From: Parvibaculum sp041688015
GTDB lineage: Bacteria > Pseudomonadota > Alphaproteobacteria > Parvibaculales > Parvibaculaceae
Assembly: GCA_041688015.1 (NCBI GenBank)
Contig: JBDNIY010000001.1
Span: 186,001-250,000, forward strand
Direction of reading: 5' to 3'
DNA: 64,000 nt
The notes under the pieces are model-generated. The model did not search any database. It saw only the letters and a list, made by a program, of their open reading frames with translations, and was not told the origin of the DNA. The position numbers and the translations under genes were made by a program. Of the stretch, positions 1 through 8,495 are shown one piece after another. Numbering within the stretch: position 1 is the first letter of the stretch; each line of letters starts with the position of its first letter.

Positions 1-1008
1 TTGCGTTCGGAAATAGAGGCGCTGCAGAAGTTTTGGAAGTTGAGTTCCGCTGACGTGATTCTAATGCCCTCGCCTGTGACGCATATCACTGGTTATCTCT
101 ATGCGTTGGAGCTGGCATTTTCGCTTGGTATAACAGTTGTATTCATGGACCACTGGAATGTGGCCGATGCGACAAATCTTATTGTGGAACATGGCGTAAC
201 GTTCAGCGTGGGTGCTACGCCATTTTTGTCAGAACTAGTCAACGAACTTGGAGATCGGGGCGTTGCTTTGCCGACGCTAAGGCTGTTTGCCTGTGGCGGC
301 GCACCAGTGCCGCCGGAAGTTGTTCGGCGTGCCAACAATGTCATTCCAAGTTGCTTGGTGTTTCGCCTTTATGGTAGCAGCGAAGCTCCAACAATCACCC
401 TTGGCGTAGCCGATGGCGATTCACCTCAGCTAGGCGCAATCACAGACGGATGCATTGCTAACCATGAAGTTCGGATTGTCGATGCGACAAGCGGCAAACT
501 ATTGCCTACTGGTGAAGAAGGAGAAATCCTGACGCGGGGGCCCGAGGTGATGCTTGGCTACAGTAATTGGCAAGATACCCTTGACGCATTTGATGAAGAT
601 GGATTTTTTCGAACAGGTGATCTTGGTTTTGTAAGTCACGATCAATACATAACGATCAGTGGACGGAAAAAAGACCTCATCATCAGAGGTGGTGAAAACA
701 TTGGTGCCAAAGAGATCGAGGATGTGCTGTCTCGCCATCCAGCTGTCGTAGAAGCTGCAGTCGTTGCCATGCCTCATGTGCGAATGGGTGAAACTCCAGC
801 AGCATTTGTGGTGCTTCGTTCCGGTATGGGGCTGACTTTCAAAGAAATGGTTAGCTTTCTTGAAGAGACGAGGTTTGCTCGACAGAAATTTCCAGAACGC
901 CTGATTGTGGTCGATCAAATGCCGCGGACAGCATCTGGAAAAGTACTCAAGCATGTGCTTCGCGCTCGCTGCAAGGAAGATGGAGCATACGCTAATGAGA
1001 CATCCTGA
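1..1008 (+). CDS. Acyl-CoA ligase (AMP-binding), C-terminal part, 5' end outside window
   Basis: This is the C-terminal 335 residues of an adenylate-forming acyl-CoA ligase, which activates a carboxylic acid with ATP and then CoA. The reading frame is open to the first base, and the P-loop that precedes the visible part in this family is absent, so the gene starts upstream of the window. Visible motifs are YGSSEA (about residue 124), TGDLG (about 206), the hinge and lid stretch GRKKDLIIRGGENI (about 221-234) and a C-terminal PRTASGK whose Lys is the usual catalytic lysine. The layout resembles medium-chain or cyclohexanecarboxylate-type ligases (FadK/AliA-like), but the substrate cannot be read. 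It is probably part of the catabolic cluster that follows. Confidence 0.9.
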   Translation: MRSEIEALQKFWKLSSADVILMPSPVTHITGYLYALELAFSLGITVVFMDHWNVADATNLIVEHGVTFSVGATPFLSELVNELGDRGVALPTLRLFACGGAPVPPEVVRRANNVIPSCLVFRLYGSSEAPTITLGVADGDSPQLGAITDGCIANHEVRIVDATSGKLLPTGEEGEILTRGPEVMLGYSNWQDTLDAFDEDGFFRTGDLGFVSHDQYITISGRKKDLIIRGGENIGAKEIEDVLSRHPAVVEAAVVAMPHVRMGETPAAFVVLRSGMGLTFKEMVSFLEETRFARQKFPERLIVVDQMPRTASGKVLKHVLRARCKEDGAYANETS

Positions 1009-1565
1009 CCCTGCCATACTAGACCCCCAGACGATTGAGCAGCCAACCCGATTACAGGTAGAATTGTGAGTGAGGTATATCGCGCTGTTTGCGTATCCAA
1101 GAGCGATTCCGGTCAGATAACCGAACTCGTCACGATCGGCCTTTTTTGCAAGTCGATATATATGGAAAAAAGCAGTGCGGCAGGTCTTGCGCTGGCGCCC
1201 CGCCATGATGAAGAAGCAGATGACGATGTTATAATTTACGAAGATTACCTATGCAAGAAACTGGTAATTGACGGATTCAGGCGTTTCAAAGAATCGGGCC
1301 GCAAGGGCCTGGTATTGGGTGTCGGCCATCATCAGATGGATGGCGTCCACGCGCCTCTCGAAGGCGTTCCTCCCAACTTCCCCGCTAGTGTCCCTCGCTA
1401 GCGGGGAGTTTTTCCCGTTACGCCGTAAGGATAGAGGATGCCGACCTAGTGCGAAATTTCAGGCATCATGATCTGGCCGTTCAAAACGTAAAACAGCTTT
1501 TATCCGGCGCATCAATAGAGGCCACAGATGACGCAAGTATATAAATATTTTCGAGGGGTTTCACG
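1009..1565. other. Intergenic region, possible short oxidoreductase relic
   Basis: No convincing intact gene lies here. A GTG-initiated frame at 1066-1401 begins with about 20 residues (VYRAVCVSKSDSGQITEL) that resemble the start of YhdH/AcuI-type quinone oxidoreductases and then lose all similarity, so a truncated relic is possible but weakly supported. A clear intrinsic terminator is annotated separately at 1380-1413. Confidence 0.35.
1380..1413 (+). terminator. Rho-independent terminator
   Basis: A perfect 9-bp inverted repeat (CCCCGCTAG at 1380-1388 and CTAGCGGGG at 1398-1406) encloses a 9-base loop. It is followed by AG and five T residues at 1409-1413. This is a textbook intrinsic terminator on the plus strand and separates the upstream ligase region from the AhpD-like gene. 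Confidence 0.85.
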
Positions 1566-2138
1566 ATGACAGCGCAACCGATCAGCAGGTTTCCAGTACC
1601 AAAGCTTTCTGATCTTCCTGACGATATCGCCGCACGGATTGCGGAGGTACAGGAGAGCGCTGGCTTTGTGCCCAATGTATTTTTGGTGCTTGCTCACCGC
1701 CCAGAGGAATTCCGAGCATTCTTTTCTTATCATGATGCTCTTATGGACAAACCAGGCAATCTCACGAAGGCCGAACGAGAGATGATCGTTGTCGCCACGA
1801 GCAGTGCCAACCAATGTCAGTACTGCGTTGTCGCTCATGGAGCAATTTTGCGCGTGCGCGCCAAGAACCCCCATATTGCTGATCAGATTGCCACCAACTA
1901 TCGCAAGGCCGACATTACCGTGAGACAGAAGGCGATGTTGGACTTCGCCATGAAGGTGTCTGCCAGAGCATACGAGGTTGATGATATCGATATGGAAATC
2001 CTTGCAACGCATGGATTTTCTGAAGAGGACATTTGGGATATGGCAGCCATTTCTGCTTTTTTTGGTCTGTCAAATCGATTGGCTAACGTTACGAGCATGC
2101 GCCCCAATGACGAATTTTTTGCACTGGGTCGCAAATAG
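1566..2138 (+). CDS. Carboxymuconolactone decarboxylase / AhpD-like peroxidase-related protein
   Basis: A 190-residue protein of the AhpD/CMD fold, close to the uncharacterised peroxidase-related enzyme group. The redox motif is visible as Cys84-x-x-Cys87 followed by His91 (QCQYCVVAH), preceded by the acidic helix KAEREM typical of the family. Related proteins use the CxxC pair as a thiol peroxidase or disulfide reductase in the cytoplasm. The start is an ATG at 1566 after a GA/G-rich stretch. Its own terminator-bounded position and the next gene, a DUF1330 protein 92 bp downstream, suggest a small oxidative-stress or aromatic-catabolism accessory unit. The physiological substrate is unknown. 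Confidence 0.85.
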   Translation: MTAQPISRFPVPKLSDLPDDIAARIAEVQESAGFVPNVFLVLAHRPEEFRAFFSYHDALMDKPGNLTKAEREMIVVATSSANQCQYCVVAHGAILRVRAKNPHIADQIATNYRKADITVRQKAMLDFAMKVSARAYEVDDIDMEILATHGFSEEDIWDMAAISAFFGLSNRLANVTSMRPNDEFFALGRK

Positions 2139-2230
2139 GAGACGAATGCAGGATACTGATGGGAGTGCTCATTTCGAGTTTCGATGATGATATTGCCAAA
2201 TAGATAGTTGGCACAGCAAGGAGATTAAAC

Positions 2231-2518
2231 ATGACTGCTTATGCCATTTTCATACGTGAGAAAATGACCGACCCTTCCGAGATTGAAGCTTATAGGTCTA
2301 TGGTTGGTCCAAGCATGGTGGGCCATTCAATCACACGACTTGCCGCTTACGGTCGCCATGAAGTACTTGAGGGCTCCGACATGGAAGGTGTGGTCATTCT
2401 TGCGTTCCCTACTCTAGAGGAAGCAAGAGCCTGGTACACTAGTCCTGCCTATATCGAGGCACGCGAACATCGCTTTAAAGGTGCTGAGTATCGCGCAGTA
2501 ATCGTCGAAGGCGTTTAA
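2231..2518 (+). CDS. DUF1330 family protein
   Basis: A 95-residue protein of the DUF1330 family, a ferredoxin-like alpha+beta barrel related to dimeric barrel monooxygenase-like proteins. Diagnostic features are the early YAIFIREKMTDP segment, a central GRHEVLEG strand and the late FPTLEEARAWYTSPAY helix, which is close to the family consensus. The start is well defined by AAGGAG seven bases before ATG 2231. The biochemical function of DUF1330 is not established. It is often found next to catabolic and CMD-type genes, as here. Length is normal for the family. Confidence 0.85.
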   Translation: MTAYAIFIREKMTDPSEIEAYRSMVGPSMVGHSITRLAAYGRHEVLEGSDMEGVVILAFPTLEEARAWYTSPAYIEAREHRFKGAEYRAVIVEGV

Positions 2519-2765
2519 CGCCGTTTGAAGATCGACAGTATTTCTATATGGTTCTCTGAAGTGGTGTACTTGACCCCGCGATACGGAGAGCTTGTTGGGG
2601 TATGTCTGATTCAATCATGGTGCGGTGGATTAGGGACAATAACTGACTCCTGCTGCCGTAGCTGTAAAGACAGATTCAAAAATTTGTCGCATACGGGTTA
2701 AGGCATTAATCTGCTTAAAGAATGTCTCGACTTACAACGCTTCCATTCTATGAATTAATAGTCAC

Positions 2766-2801
2766 TGACTATTGACTCAATTTTTTATCTGCACCTATAA
2801 T
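2766..2801 (+). promoter_or_regulatory. Sigma-70 promoter overlapped by putative TetR operator (copy 1)
   Basis: TTGACT at 2772-2777 and TATAAT at 2796-2801 are separated by 18 bases, giving a good sigma-70 promoter 50 bp before the esterase gene. The -35 box lies inside TGACTATTGACTCA (2766-2779), a near-palindromic 14-mer repeated exactly at 5660-5673 before the enoyl-CoA hydratase operon. A TetR gene lies between the two copies, so this is inferred to be its operator. Confidence 0.75.
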
Positions 2802-2853
2802 TCTGAAGATAGAAACAACCTGACAACTATTGGCATTTTTGAGGGAGATATCG

Positions 2854-3768
2854 ATGGCGAGTAAAGCATCTGAAGCACTAGAAGTTATGTACAGAAGCTG
2901 GGTCGCGGAGATGGGCAAAAACCCTGACATGGGTCTGGATGAAACCCGTGAGCTCTTTTCCCATTGGGGCGACGTAACGGCCGATCCGAGCGGTGTCGAC
3001 TACGTGGAAGTTGATGCTGGTGGTGTGCCAGCTATGTGGGCAGTTCCTAAAGGCTGCGCATGGGACCGGGCATTGTTGTGTTCGCATGGCGGTGGCTATG
3101 TGGTCGGTTCGATGTACTCGCACCGCAAATTGTTTGGGCATATTGCTAAAGCTGTCGGGTGCCGCGCTCTGATCGTGGACTATGGTTGTGCACCGGAAAA
3201 CGTTCACCCCGGTCCGGTGAATGATATGGTCAAGGCCTATCGATGGCTTCTCGAGCAGGCGGCGCTGAAGCCCGAACATATAGCTTTTGCCGGTGACTCA
3301 GCCGGCGGTGCGTTGGCGATTACGACAATCGCGGCTGCAAAGGAAAAGGGGCTACCTGTTCCCGCTGCGACGATGTCGATGTCGCCTTGGGCAGGGATGG
3401 ATACTTCAGGCAGCACTTATGATACCAACGCAGAAAAGGAAGCATTGGTGTCACGCGAAACGACAATGCATTTGGGATCTATATTTCTCGGGTCCGCCAA
3501 TGATCCCCATAATCCTTTAGCTAACCCACTCTACACGGACTATAGCGGATTTCCGCCGATGTTTGTTACTGTAGGTAGTTGCGAAACATTGCTGGATGAC
3601 AGCGTTCGGATCGTGGCGCGTGCCAAGAAAGCTGGAGTGGATGCTCAGATGAAGGAAGCTCCTGGAATGCAGCATGTGTTTCAATTCCTCGCAGGCAAAG
3701 CACCGGAAGCTGATCAATCTATCAAGGAAATGGCTCAATGGGTGCGTCCAAAACTTGGTCTGATCTGA
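2854..3768 (+). CDS. Alpha/beta hydrolase, hormone-sensitive-lipase family esterase
   Basis: A 304-residue carboxylesterase of the HSL (bacterial family IV) type. The oxyanion motif HGGG is at residues 78-81, the nucleophile elbow GDSAGG puts the catalytic Ser at about 149, an Asp pair (248/249) follows VTVGSCETLLDD, and the catalytic His is about 274 in MQHVFQF. The chosen start, ATG 2854, follows GAGGGAGA at proper spacing; a TTG at 2830 would add eight residues without support. Family members hydrolyse short to medium acyl esters in the cytoplasm. In this cluster it could open an ester or lactone produced by the BVMO, which is inference. The promoter at 2766-2801 carries the putative TetR site. 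Confidence 0.9.
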   Translation: MASKASEALEVMYRSWVAEMGKNPDMGLDETRELFSHWGDVTADPSGVDYVEVDAGGVPAMWAVPKGCAWDRALLCSHGGGYVVGSMYSHRKLFGHIAKAVGCRALIVDYGCAPENVHPGPVNDMVKAYRWLLEQAALKPEHIAFAGDSAGGALAITTIAAAKEKGLPVPAATMSMSPWAGMDTSGSTYDTNAEKEALVSRETTMHLGSIFLGSANDPHNPLANPLYTDYSGFPPMFVTVGSCETLLDDSVRIVARAKKAGVDAQMKEAPGMQHVFQFLAGKAPEADQSIKEMAQWVRPKLGLI

Positions 3769-3871
3769 TTTTCGCGTAAACATCTCGGGCAAACGGAAGA
3801 TTTCGTTGTGACGATCACCCACTAGAAATTCGAGTGGACAAGACCATCTATCTTGAGCGGGACAAAACGTA

Positions 3872-4400
3872 GCGCCGCTGATTGCCGTTCCAACCACGGC
3901 GGGCACGGGCAGCGGCGCATCGACGGGCTCTGGCGAGTCTGGATTCATCTGCAGCGGCCGTTGAGGATGGCTCGGACCGGCAGGCGGGATGGGAAATGAT
4001 GATAGCCTCTAACGAGCGGTGCGCTAGCTTTCGTCAAGAGGTTGGGTGCCGTGCGCTCGATGAGCCATGCGGCCGGACGAATACTGCCGCTACGTTTGCA
4101 CCACGGCACGCTCAATGCCGTCATCCTGCCTACAGTGCTTGGCTTCAACGAAGGTGTTCGTGCGGCAGCTTATGCGCGTATCAGACAGGCTATGGGCTTG
4201 CCTGATGATGTCGATCTGGCTGTTGAGATCGAGCGAATGAACAAGAAGATTGGATTGCCTGGGCTTTTAAGCGCTATGGGTCTCGCCACTGATTTGATCA
4301 ACGGTATGGTGTCTCACCCTATGTCGGATCTGGCCAACCGTACGAACCCAGGCCGGTCTGCGCCGAGGTCTATGTGGGTCTGTTTTGCGAGACCATGTGA
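3872..4400 (+). pseudogene. Iron-containing alcohol dehydrogenase, degenerate fragment
   Basis: Pieces of a type III (iron-containing) alcohol dehydrogenase or maleylacetate reductase-like enzyme are spread over three frames. PLIAVPTTAGTGS, the conserved NAD-binding loop, is read from 3875. It is followed by a stop and an internal gap, then EMMIAS at about 3993. After a frameshift near 4035 comes MSHAAG and HGTLNAVILPTVLGFN with the His residues of the metal site. A final one-base shift near 4348 restores NPRPVCAEVYVGLF and a natural TGA at 4398-4400. The N-terminal half is missing. This is a clear relic with at least three lesions. It may once have supplied an alcohol oxidation step for the surrounding pathway. 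Confidence 0.85.
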
Positions 4401-4856
4401 CGCAAATCGTCGGAGACCAGAGTATCTGGCTACCCTGATGATGGAAGGTTGAATACATTCAAGCGTCAACTGCCATAATCCGCCCCAAGCAGAGCGGATG
4501 GTAAAGCGTTTGTTGCTTCAAGGTCGGGAGATGACGCAATTACCCCTGTCGGAGCTCGCTGTTCAGATGTAAGTCCTAGCGCATACTTCAAAGGATCATG
4601 GTAAGGCTGTAGAAGCCATCTTGGAGATATAGAAGCCCAAGTTTACTGGCAAATGGAGCCCGTTGCCCACCGAATTGCGTCCATCTTTTTTGACTTGTAT
4701 TCGGAAGTTTGGGGAAAGTATATGAGAAAAGTTATAGCTTAGTGTCGTATTCCGGCGGAGAATTTTCCGTTAGAACGGCCAGATTTGGTCCGCTGAAAGT
4801 GGCTCGCTTGAAAATGGGGTGCCGTGGAAGCGTCGCAAATTTTAAAAAAATGAAAC
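4401..4856. other. Intergenic region without recognisable gene
   Basis: There is no coding potential I can assign between the iron-ADH relic and the TetR gene. Short broken frames occur, but none has a recognisable motif. TTGACT at 4690-4695 could be a -35 element for the TetR gene, but no well-spaced -10 box is visible. Confidence 0.4.
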
Positions 4857-5522
4857 ATGCAAATTGGTGACACTGTGAAGAAAGTATCGGGCGCGGCTCA
4901 AACGAAAACAGCGCCTGCTCGCCGCCGTAAGCGATTGTCTCACGAAGAACGCGCTGATGACGCACGAGCAGAGATATTTGATGCCGCCGCCAAGGTGATA
5001 GATATTTATGGATACGCGGGTGCTTCCATTTCTCGCATTACCGAGACTGCAGGTATTGCGCAGGGCACTTTCTATTTGTATTTCCAATCCCGTCAGGATT
5101 TGTTCGACGAGTTGCTGCCCTATGCTGGTATGAAGATGCTAGATTTTATCCGCGAACATGTTCGCGGATCGAAGGACGTATACGAAATGGAAGAGCGTGG
5201 CTTTCGAGCGTTCTTTGATTATATGGATGCGAATAAGGGGCTTATCCGGATTATCAATGAAGCGGAAACAAGTGCGCCCAAAGCCCATCGTACACATTTC
5301 AAAGTATTGACAGACCGCTACGTCAAGGCACTCGATCGCTGGCACCGCGAAGGGATGATTCAGAATTTTGATCGCGAAGAACTTGTGACGATTGCCTATA
5401 TTATGATGTCTGCTCGCAGCTATCTTTATATGCGTTACACCAAGATGAGCGGAAAACGAAAACGTGTACCTGAGAAGGTCATCCAGACTTACATGAGACT
5501 GGTGAGAAGCGGTCTTAATTAG
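4857..5522 (+). CDS. TetR/AcrR family transcriptional regulator
   Basis: A 221-residue TetR-type repressor. The N-terminal helix-turn-helix spans about residues 35-80, with the family signature GYAGASISRITETAGIAQG followed by TFYLYFQSRQDLF. The C-terminal part is a helical ligand-binding domain with no assignable ligand. A lysine/arginine-rich N-terminal tail (residues 5-30) precedes the domain, as in several catabolic TetR proteins such as KstR-like or FadR-like regulators. Starts at ATG 4857 or GTG 4872 are both possible; no strong Shine-Dalgarno decides. It sits between two promoters with an identical 14-bp near-palindrome (2766 and 5660), which I infer to be its operators. An acyl-CoA ligand would fit the neighbours but is not shown. 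Confidence 0.9.
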   Translation: MQIGDTVKKVSGAAQTKTAPARRRKRLSHEERADDARAEIFDAAAKVIDIYGYAGASISRITETAGIAQGTFYLYFQSRQDLFDELLPYAGMKMLDFIREHVRGSKDVYEMEERGFRAFFDYMDANKGLIRIINEAETSAPKAHRTHFKVLTDRYVKALDRWHREGMIQNFDREELVTIAYIMMSARSYLYMRYTKMSGKRKRVPEKVIQTYMRLVRSGLN

Positions 5523-5659
5523 AGCGCGTTGAGTCTAAATTGGGCCCCGCTCAACTTCCTACATACCCTCCAGTAAAATAGCGGACATTCGCACTCGTCG
5601 ATGAGGCGGGCAGAATTTCAAAGCCGAGAAATATTGCCAAAATATGAATATATATTCAG

Positions 5660-5694
5660 TGACTATTGACTCAGTTTTCCGTGCCGGATAACTT
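5660..5694 (+). promoter_or_regulatory. Putative TetR operator/promoter (copy 2)
   Basis: TGACTATTGACTCA at 5660-5673 matches the element at 2766-2779 in all 14 positions. TTGACT (5666-5671) can again serve as the -35 box. The -10 is poorer (GATAAC or TAACTT near 5687-5694). It precedes the hydratase and acyl-CoA dehydrogenase genes. Confidence 0.65.
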
Positions 5695-5766
5695 CTTTCG
5701 AAACAACACGGTCGTGGCATCGCAATATTCTGCGTGATGGTGCGACCCCAAATGATGGGGGCATTC

Positions 5767-6573
5767 GTGCAATTCACCGACTATCAAACTTTATTATTCG
5801 AGCGGCGTCAGCGCGTGTTGACGATCACACTTAATCGACCTGAAAAGCTGAACGCGGTTGACGCTCTAATGCACGAAGAGCTGGCAAAAGTTTTTGTCGA
5901 TGCCTCGAATGATCCAGATAGTGACATCATCGTAGTCACAGGTGCGGGCCGTGCTTTTTCATCGGGCGGCGACATTGACTGGATGCAAAAGATGATCGAT
6001 CAGCCCGCTTTGTTTGAAAAAACTTCGCGAGAGGGAAAGCAGATTGTTTTTTCGCTTCTGGATTGCGAGAAACCTGTAATTGCCAAGCTGAATGGTCATG
6101 CGACCGGTCTTGGTGCAACAATCGCACTATTCTGTGATGTCGTTTTCGCAGCAGAGAATGCAAAAATCGGCGACCCGCACGTAAGCGTTGGCTTTGTCGC
6201 TGGCGATGGCGGTGCCGTCATATGGCCCCAGCTAATTGGTTATGCGCGCGCCAAGGAATATTTGATGACAGGCGATCTCATGAGCGCCACCCAAGCTGCA
6301 GACATCGGCCTCATCAATCATGCGGTACCATCAGAAGAGTTGAACGACCGCGTCGATCAGTTTGCAGATCGACTGGCTAATGGTGCGAGCAACGCCATTC
6401 GCTGGAGCAAGGTGTCCGCCAATATTGGTCTCAAGCAGCTCGCTCATTCGATAATGGATGCATCGCTCGCCTATGAGGCGATGTCCAATGTTAGCGCAGA
6501 TCATCAGGAAGCCGTCAATGCATTCCGCGAAAAACGTAAGCCAGAATTTAAACAGAAACAAAAATCAGCATGA
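5767..6573 (+). CDS. Enoyl-CoA hydratase/isomerase family protein
   Basis: A crotonase-fold protein of about 268 residues, expected to act on an enoyl-CoA in beta-oxidation. The N-terminal strand LTITLNRPEKLNAV, the oxyanion-hole segment GAGRAFSSGGDI and the second oxyanion region ATGLGATIALFCDVVFA are all present. In the segment IGDPHVSVGFVAGDGG the position usually holding the catalytic Glu of true hydratases is not Glu, so a hydratase, isomerase or other crotonase reaction remains open. GTG 5767 is preferred because GGGG precedes it by five bases; ATG 5734 or 5752 in the same frame are alternatives. Its stop overlaps the start of the dehydrogenase gene (ATGA), showing translational coupling. 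Confidence 0.9.
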   Translation: MQFTDYQTLLFERRQRVLTITLNRPEKLNAVDALMHEELAKVFVDASNDPDSDIIVVTGAGRAFSSGGDIDWMQKMIDQPALFEKTSREGKQIVFSLLDCEKPVIAKLNGHATGLGATIALFCDVVFAAENAKIGDPHVSVGFVAGDGGAVIWPQLIGYARAKEYLMTGDLMSATQAADIGLINHAVPSEELNDRVDQFADRLANGASNAIRWSKVSANIGLKQLAHSIMDASLAYEAMSNVSADHQEAVNAFREKRKPEFKQKQKSA

Positions 6574-7730
6574 GCTTCAACGAACCCGCTCAAATTCAAC
6601 AGCTGCGCGACACATTAGAGCGGTTTGTCGAAAAAGAAATGCCACGCTGCGCTGCAGCGCAGTGGGATAAGGCCAATGAGTTCCCGAGAGACGTGTTCAA
6701 AAAACTCGCCTCGTTGGGCGTGATGGGGTTAACCGTGCCGGAAGAATATGGGGGAGTTGGCCGCGACATTCTGGCTACCATGGTTGTCGTCGAAGAGCTT
6801 TCGCGACGTAGTCTGGCCGTTGCAGTACCTTACCTCATGGCGGCATGCTATGCGGGCATGAACATTGAGGAATGTGCGTCAGAAGAGCAGAAGAGAACGC
6901 TCTTGCCAAAGATTGTCGATGGAGAGCTTATTTTTGCTTATGGCTGGACTGAACCGGATGTGGGTGCAGATTTGGCGAGCGTGAGGACCCGCGCAGAACG
7001 TGTTGGAGATGTTGTACGCATCAATGGTTCCAAGCGGTTCTGTTCGGGAGCAAATATTGCCGACTATATTTATACGCTTGTTCGCACAGGCGCTGAAGGC
7101 GACCGTTATAAAAACCTTTCGATTGTTCTTGTGCCGCCCACACTTGCAGGCGTCACCATCACGCCGATTGAAAGTCTTGGTATGAAAGGTGCGGCCACTA
7201 CCGATGTGACGTTTGAGGATGTGGAGGTTCCCTTTGCCAATGTAATCGGTGGCGCCGCGGGCTGGAATGCTGGTTGGCAAATGATTGTCGGATCAGGTCT
7301 CGATGTTGAGAAACTTGAGGTTGCCGCGATTGCGGTCGGGATCGCACGGGCGGCTCTGGACGATGCATGGCAATATGCGTATGAACGTCGGCAATTTGGC
7401 AAGGCGATCAGTGATTATCAGTCAATCCAGCATAAATTGGCAGATATGAAAACCCAATTACATGCAGCCCGACTGATGCTTTACCACGCAGCCTGGTTGG
7501 CCAATGATCGTCGCCGGTGTGGAGTTGAGACCTCGATGGCTAAACTCTTTGCAACAGAAGTTGCAAAATTCGTCACGCTCGAGAGTCAAAGCATCTTCGG
7601 TGCCTATGGTTACGTTAAGGGCACTGATACTGAGCGTTACGTGCGTGATGCCTTGCTGCTACCCATTATCGGTGGTTCCTCGGCCATTCAACGTAATAAT
7701 ATCTTTAAGTGGTCTGAAGGTAGAGCCTGA
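6570..7730 (+). CDS. Acyl-CoA dehydrogenase
   Basis: A 386-residue FAD-dependent acyl-CoA dehydrogenase that would introduce an alpha,beta double bond. The N-terminal helical domain, the FAD-contacting segment YGWTEPDVGADLAS, the central beta domain (FCSGANIADYIYTLVR) and the C-terminal helical domain with YERRQFGKAISDYQSIQHKL are all intact. In the C-terminal motif that is usually YEGTS the sequence reads IIGGSSAIQRN, so the standard catalytic Glu is Gly. The base may lie elsewhere, as in isovaleryl-type enzymes, or a partner subunit may supply it. It is coupled to the upstream hydratase by a 4-bp overlap and is followed one base later by the broken SDR. Confidence 0.9.
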   Translation: MSFNEPAQIQQLRDTLERFVEKEMPRCAAAQWDKANEFPRDVFKKLASLGVMGLTVPEEYGGVGRDILATMVVVEELSRRSLAVAVPYLMAACYAGMNIEECASEEQKRTLLPKIVDGELIFAYGWTEPDVGADLASVRTRAERVGDVVRINGSKRFCSGANIADYIYTLVRTGAEGDRYKNLSIVLVPPTLAGVTITPIESLGMKGAATTDVTFEDVEVPFANVIGGAAGWNAGWQMIVGSGLDVEKLEVAAIAVGIARAALDDAWQYAYERRQFGKAISDYQSIQHKLADMKTQLHAARLMLYHAAWLANDRRRCGVETSMAKLFATEVAKFVTLESQSIFGAYGYVKGTDTERYVRDALLLPIIGGSSAIQRNNIFKWSEGRA

Positions 7731-7731
7731 A

Positions 7732-8495
7732 ATGGAAACATTCAATCTGCACGGAAAAACAGCGCTAATTACTGGAGGCGCAAGTGGGATTGGTGCAGAT
7801 ATCGCCCTCTTTTCAAAGAGCTGGGGGCCACTGTATGTATTACCGATTTGAATGCGAATGCTCAAAATGAAAGCGATGATCTGGTGACGATCGGCGATGT
7901 CTCTTCCCAAGAAGATGCATCGCGCACGGTAAAAGAATCTATCACCCGCATGGGTGGTCTCGACGTGCTTGTTAATTGTGCCGGTGTAGCCGACTTCTTA
8001 GCGCCGACGGTAGAGCAAGAAGAATCTTCCTGGCAAAAAATAATCGACATCAATCTCACGGGCACTTACCTGATGTGCAAGGCCGTGGGCGCGCATATGC
8101 TCGAACGTCATAGTGGCTCGATCATCAACATTTCTTCAATCGTCGGTCTCGGTGGCTTTCCAAGGCGTAATGCTTATGGATCGTCGAAGGCTGGTGTCAT
8201 CATGCTGACTCGCTTACTGGCCTGCGAATGGGGATCCGATGGCGTGCGCGTGAACTGTGTTGCGCCGGGATATGTTCATACTCCGCTTCTGGATACCGTC
8301 ATCAACTCTGGCAAGGTTGACGTTGATCGCATACAACGCCGCACCCCAATGGGGCGTATAGGCCAACCACACGAAGTAGCTCAAGCAGTCGCCTATCTCG
8401 CGTCCAGTTGGTCGTCCTACATAACGGGCGCGACGTTGCCTTTTGACGGAGGTTGGTCGGCTTTCGGCGGAGCCGGAGATGTGTCCACCGCTTGA
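7732..8495 (+). pseudogene. SDR family oxidoreductase with a one-base frameshift
   Basis: A short-chain dehydrogenase of about 254 residues, complete except for one frameshift. ATG 7732 opens METFNLHGKTALITGGASGIG with the NAD(P) loop TGGASGIG. At the run of four T residues 7810-7813 the frame breaks; adding one T restores LFFKELGATVCITDLNANAQ and joins the second frame. That frame carries NCAGVAD, a serine in INISSIVG, the catalytic YGSSK and PGYVHTPL. The damage is in a homopolymer, so an assembly error is as likely as a true lesion. As it stands the product would end after about 39 residues. It forms an operon with the hydratase and dehydrogenase and would oxidise a 3-hydroxyacyl-CoA or an alcohol. 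Confidence 0.85.

Noticed and set aside
499..1206. 235-codon minus-strand frame over the first ligase gene
   Set aside because: It opposes conserved ligase motifs, and its product looks like a random Cys/His-rich translation.
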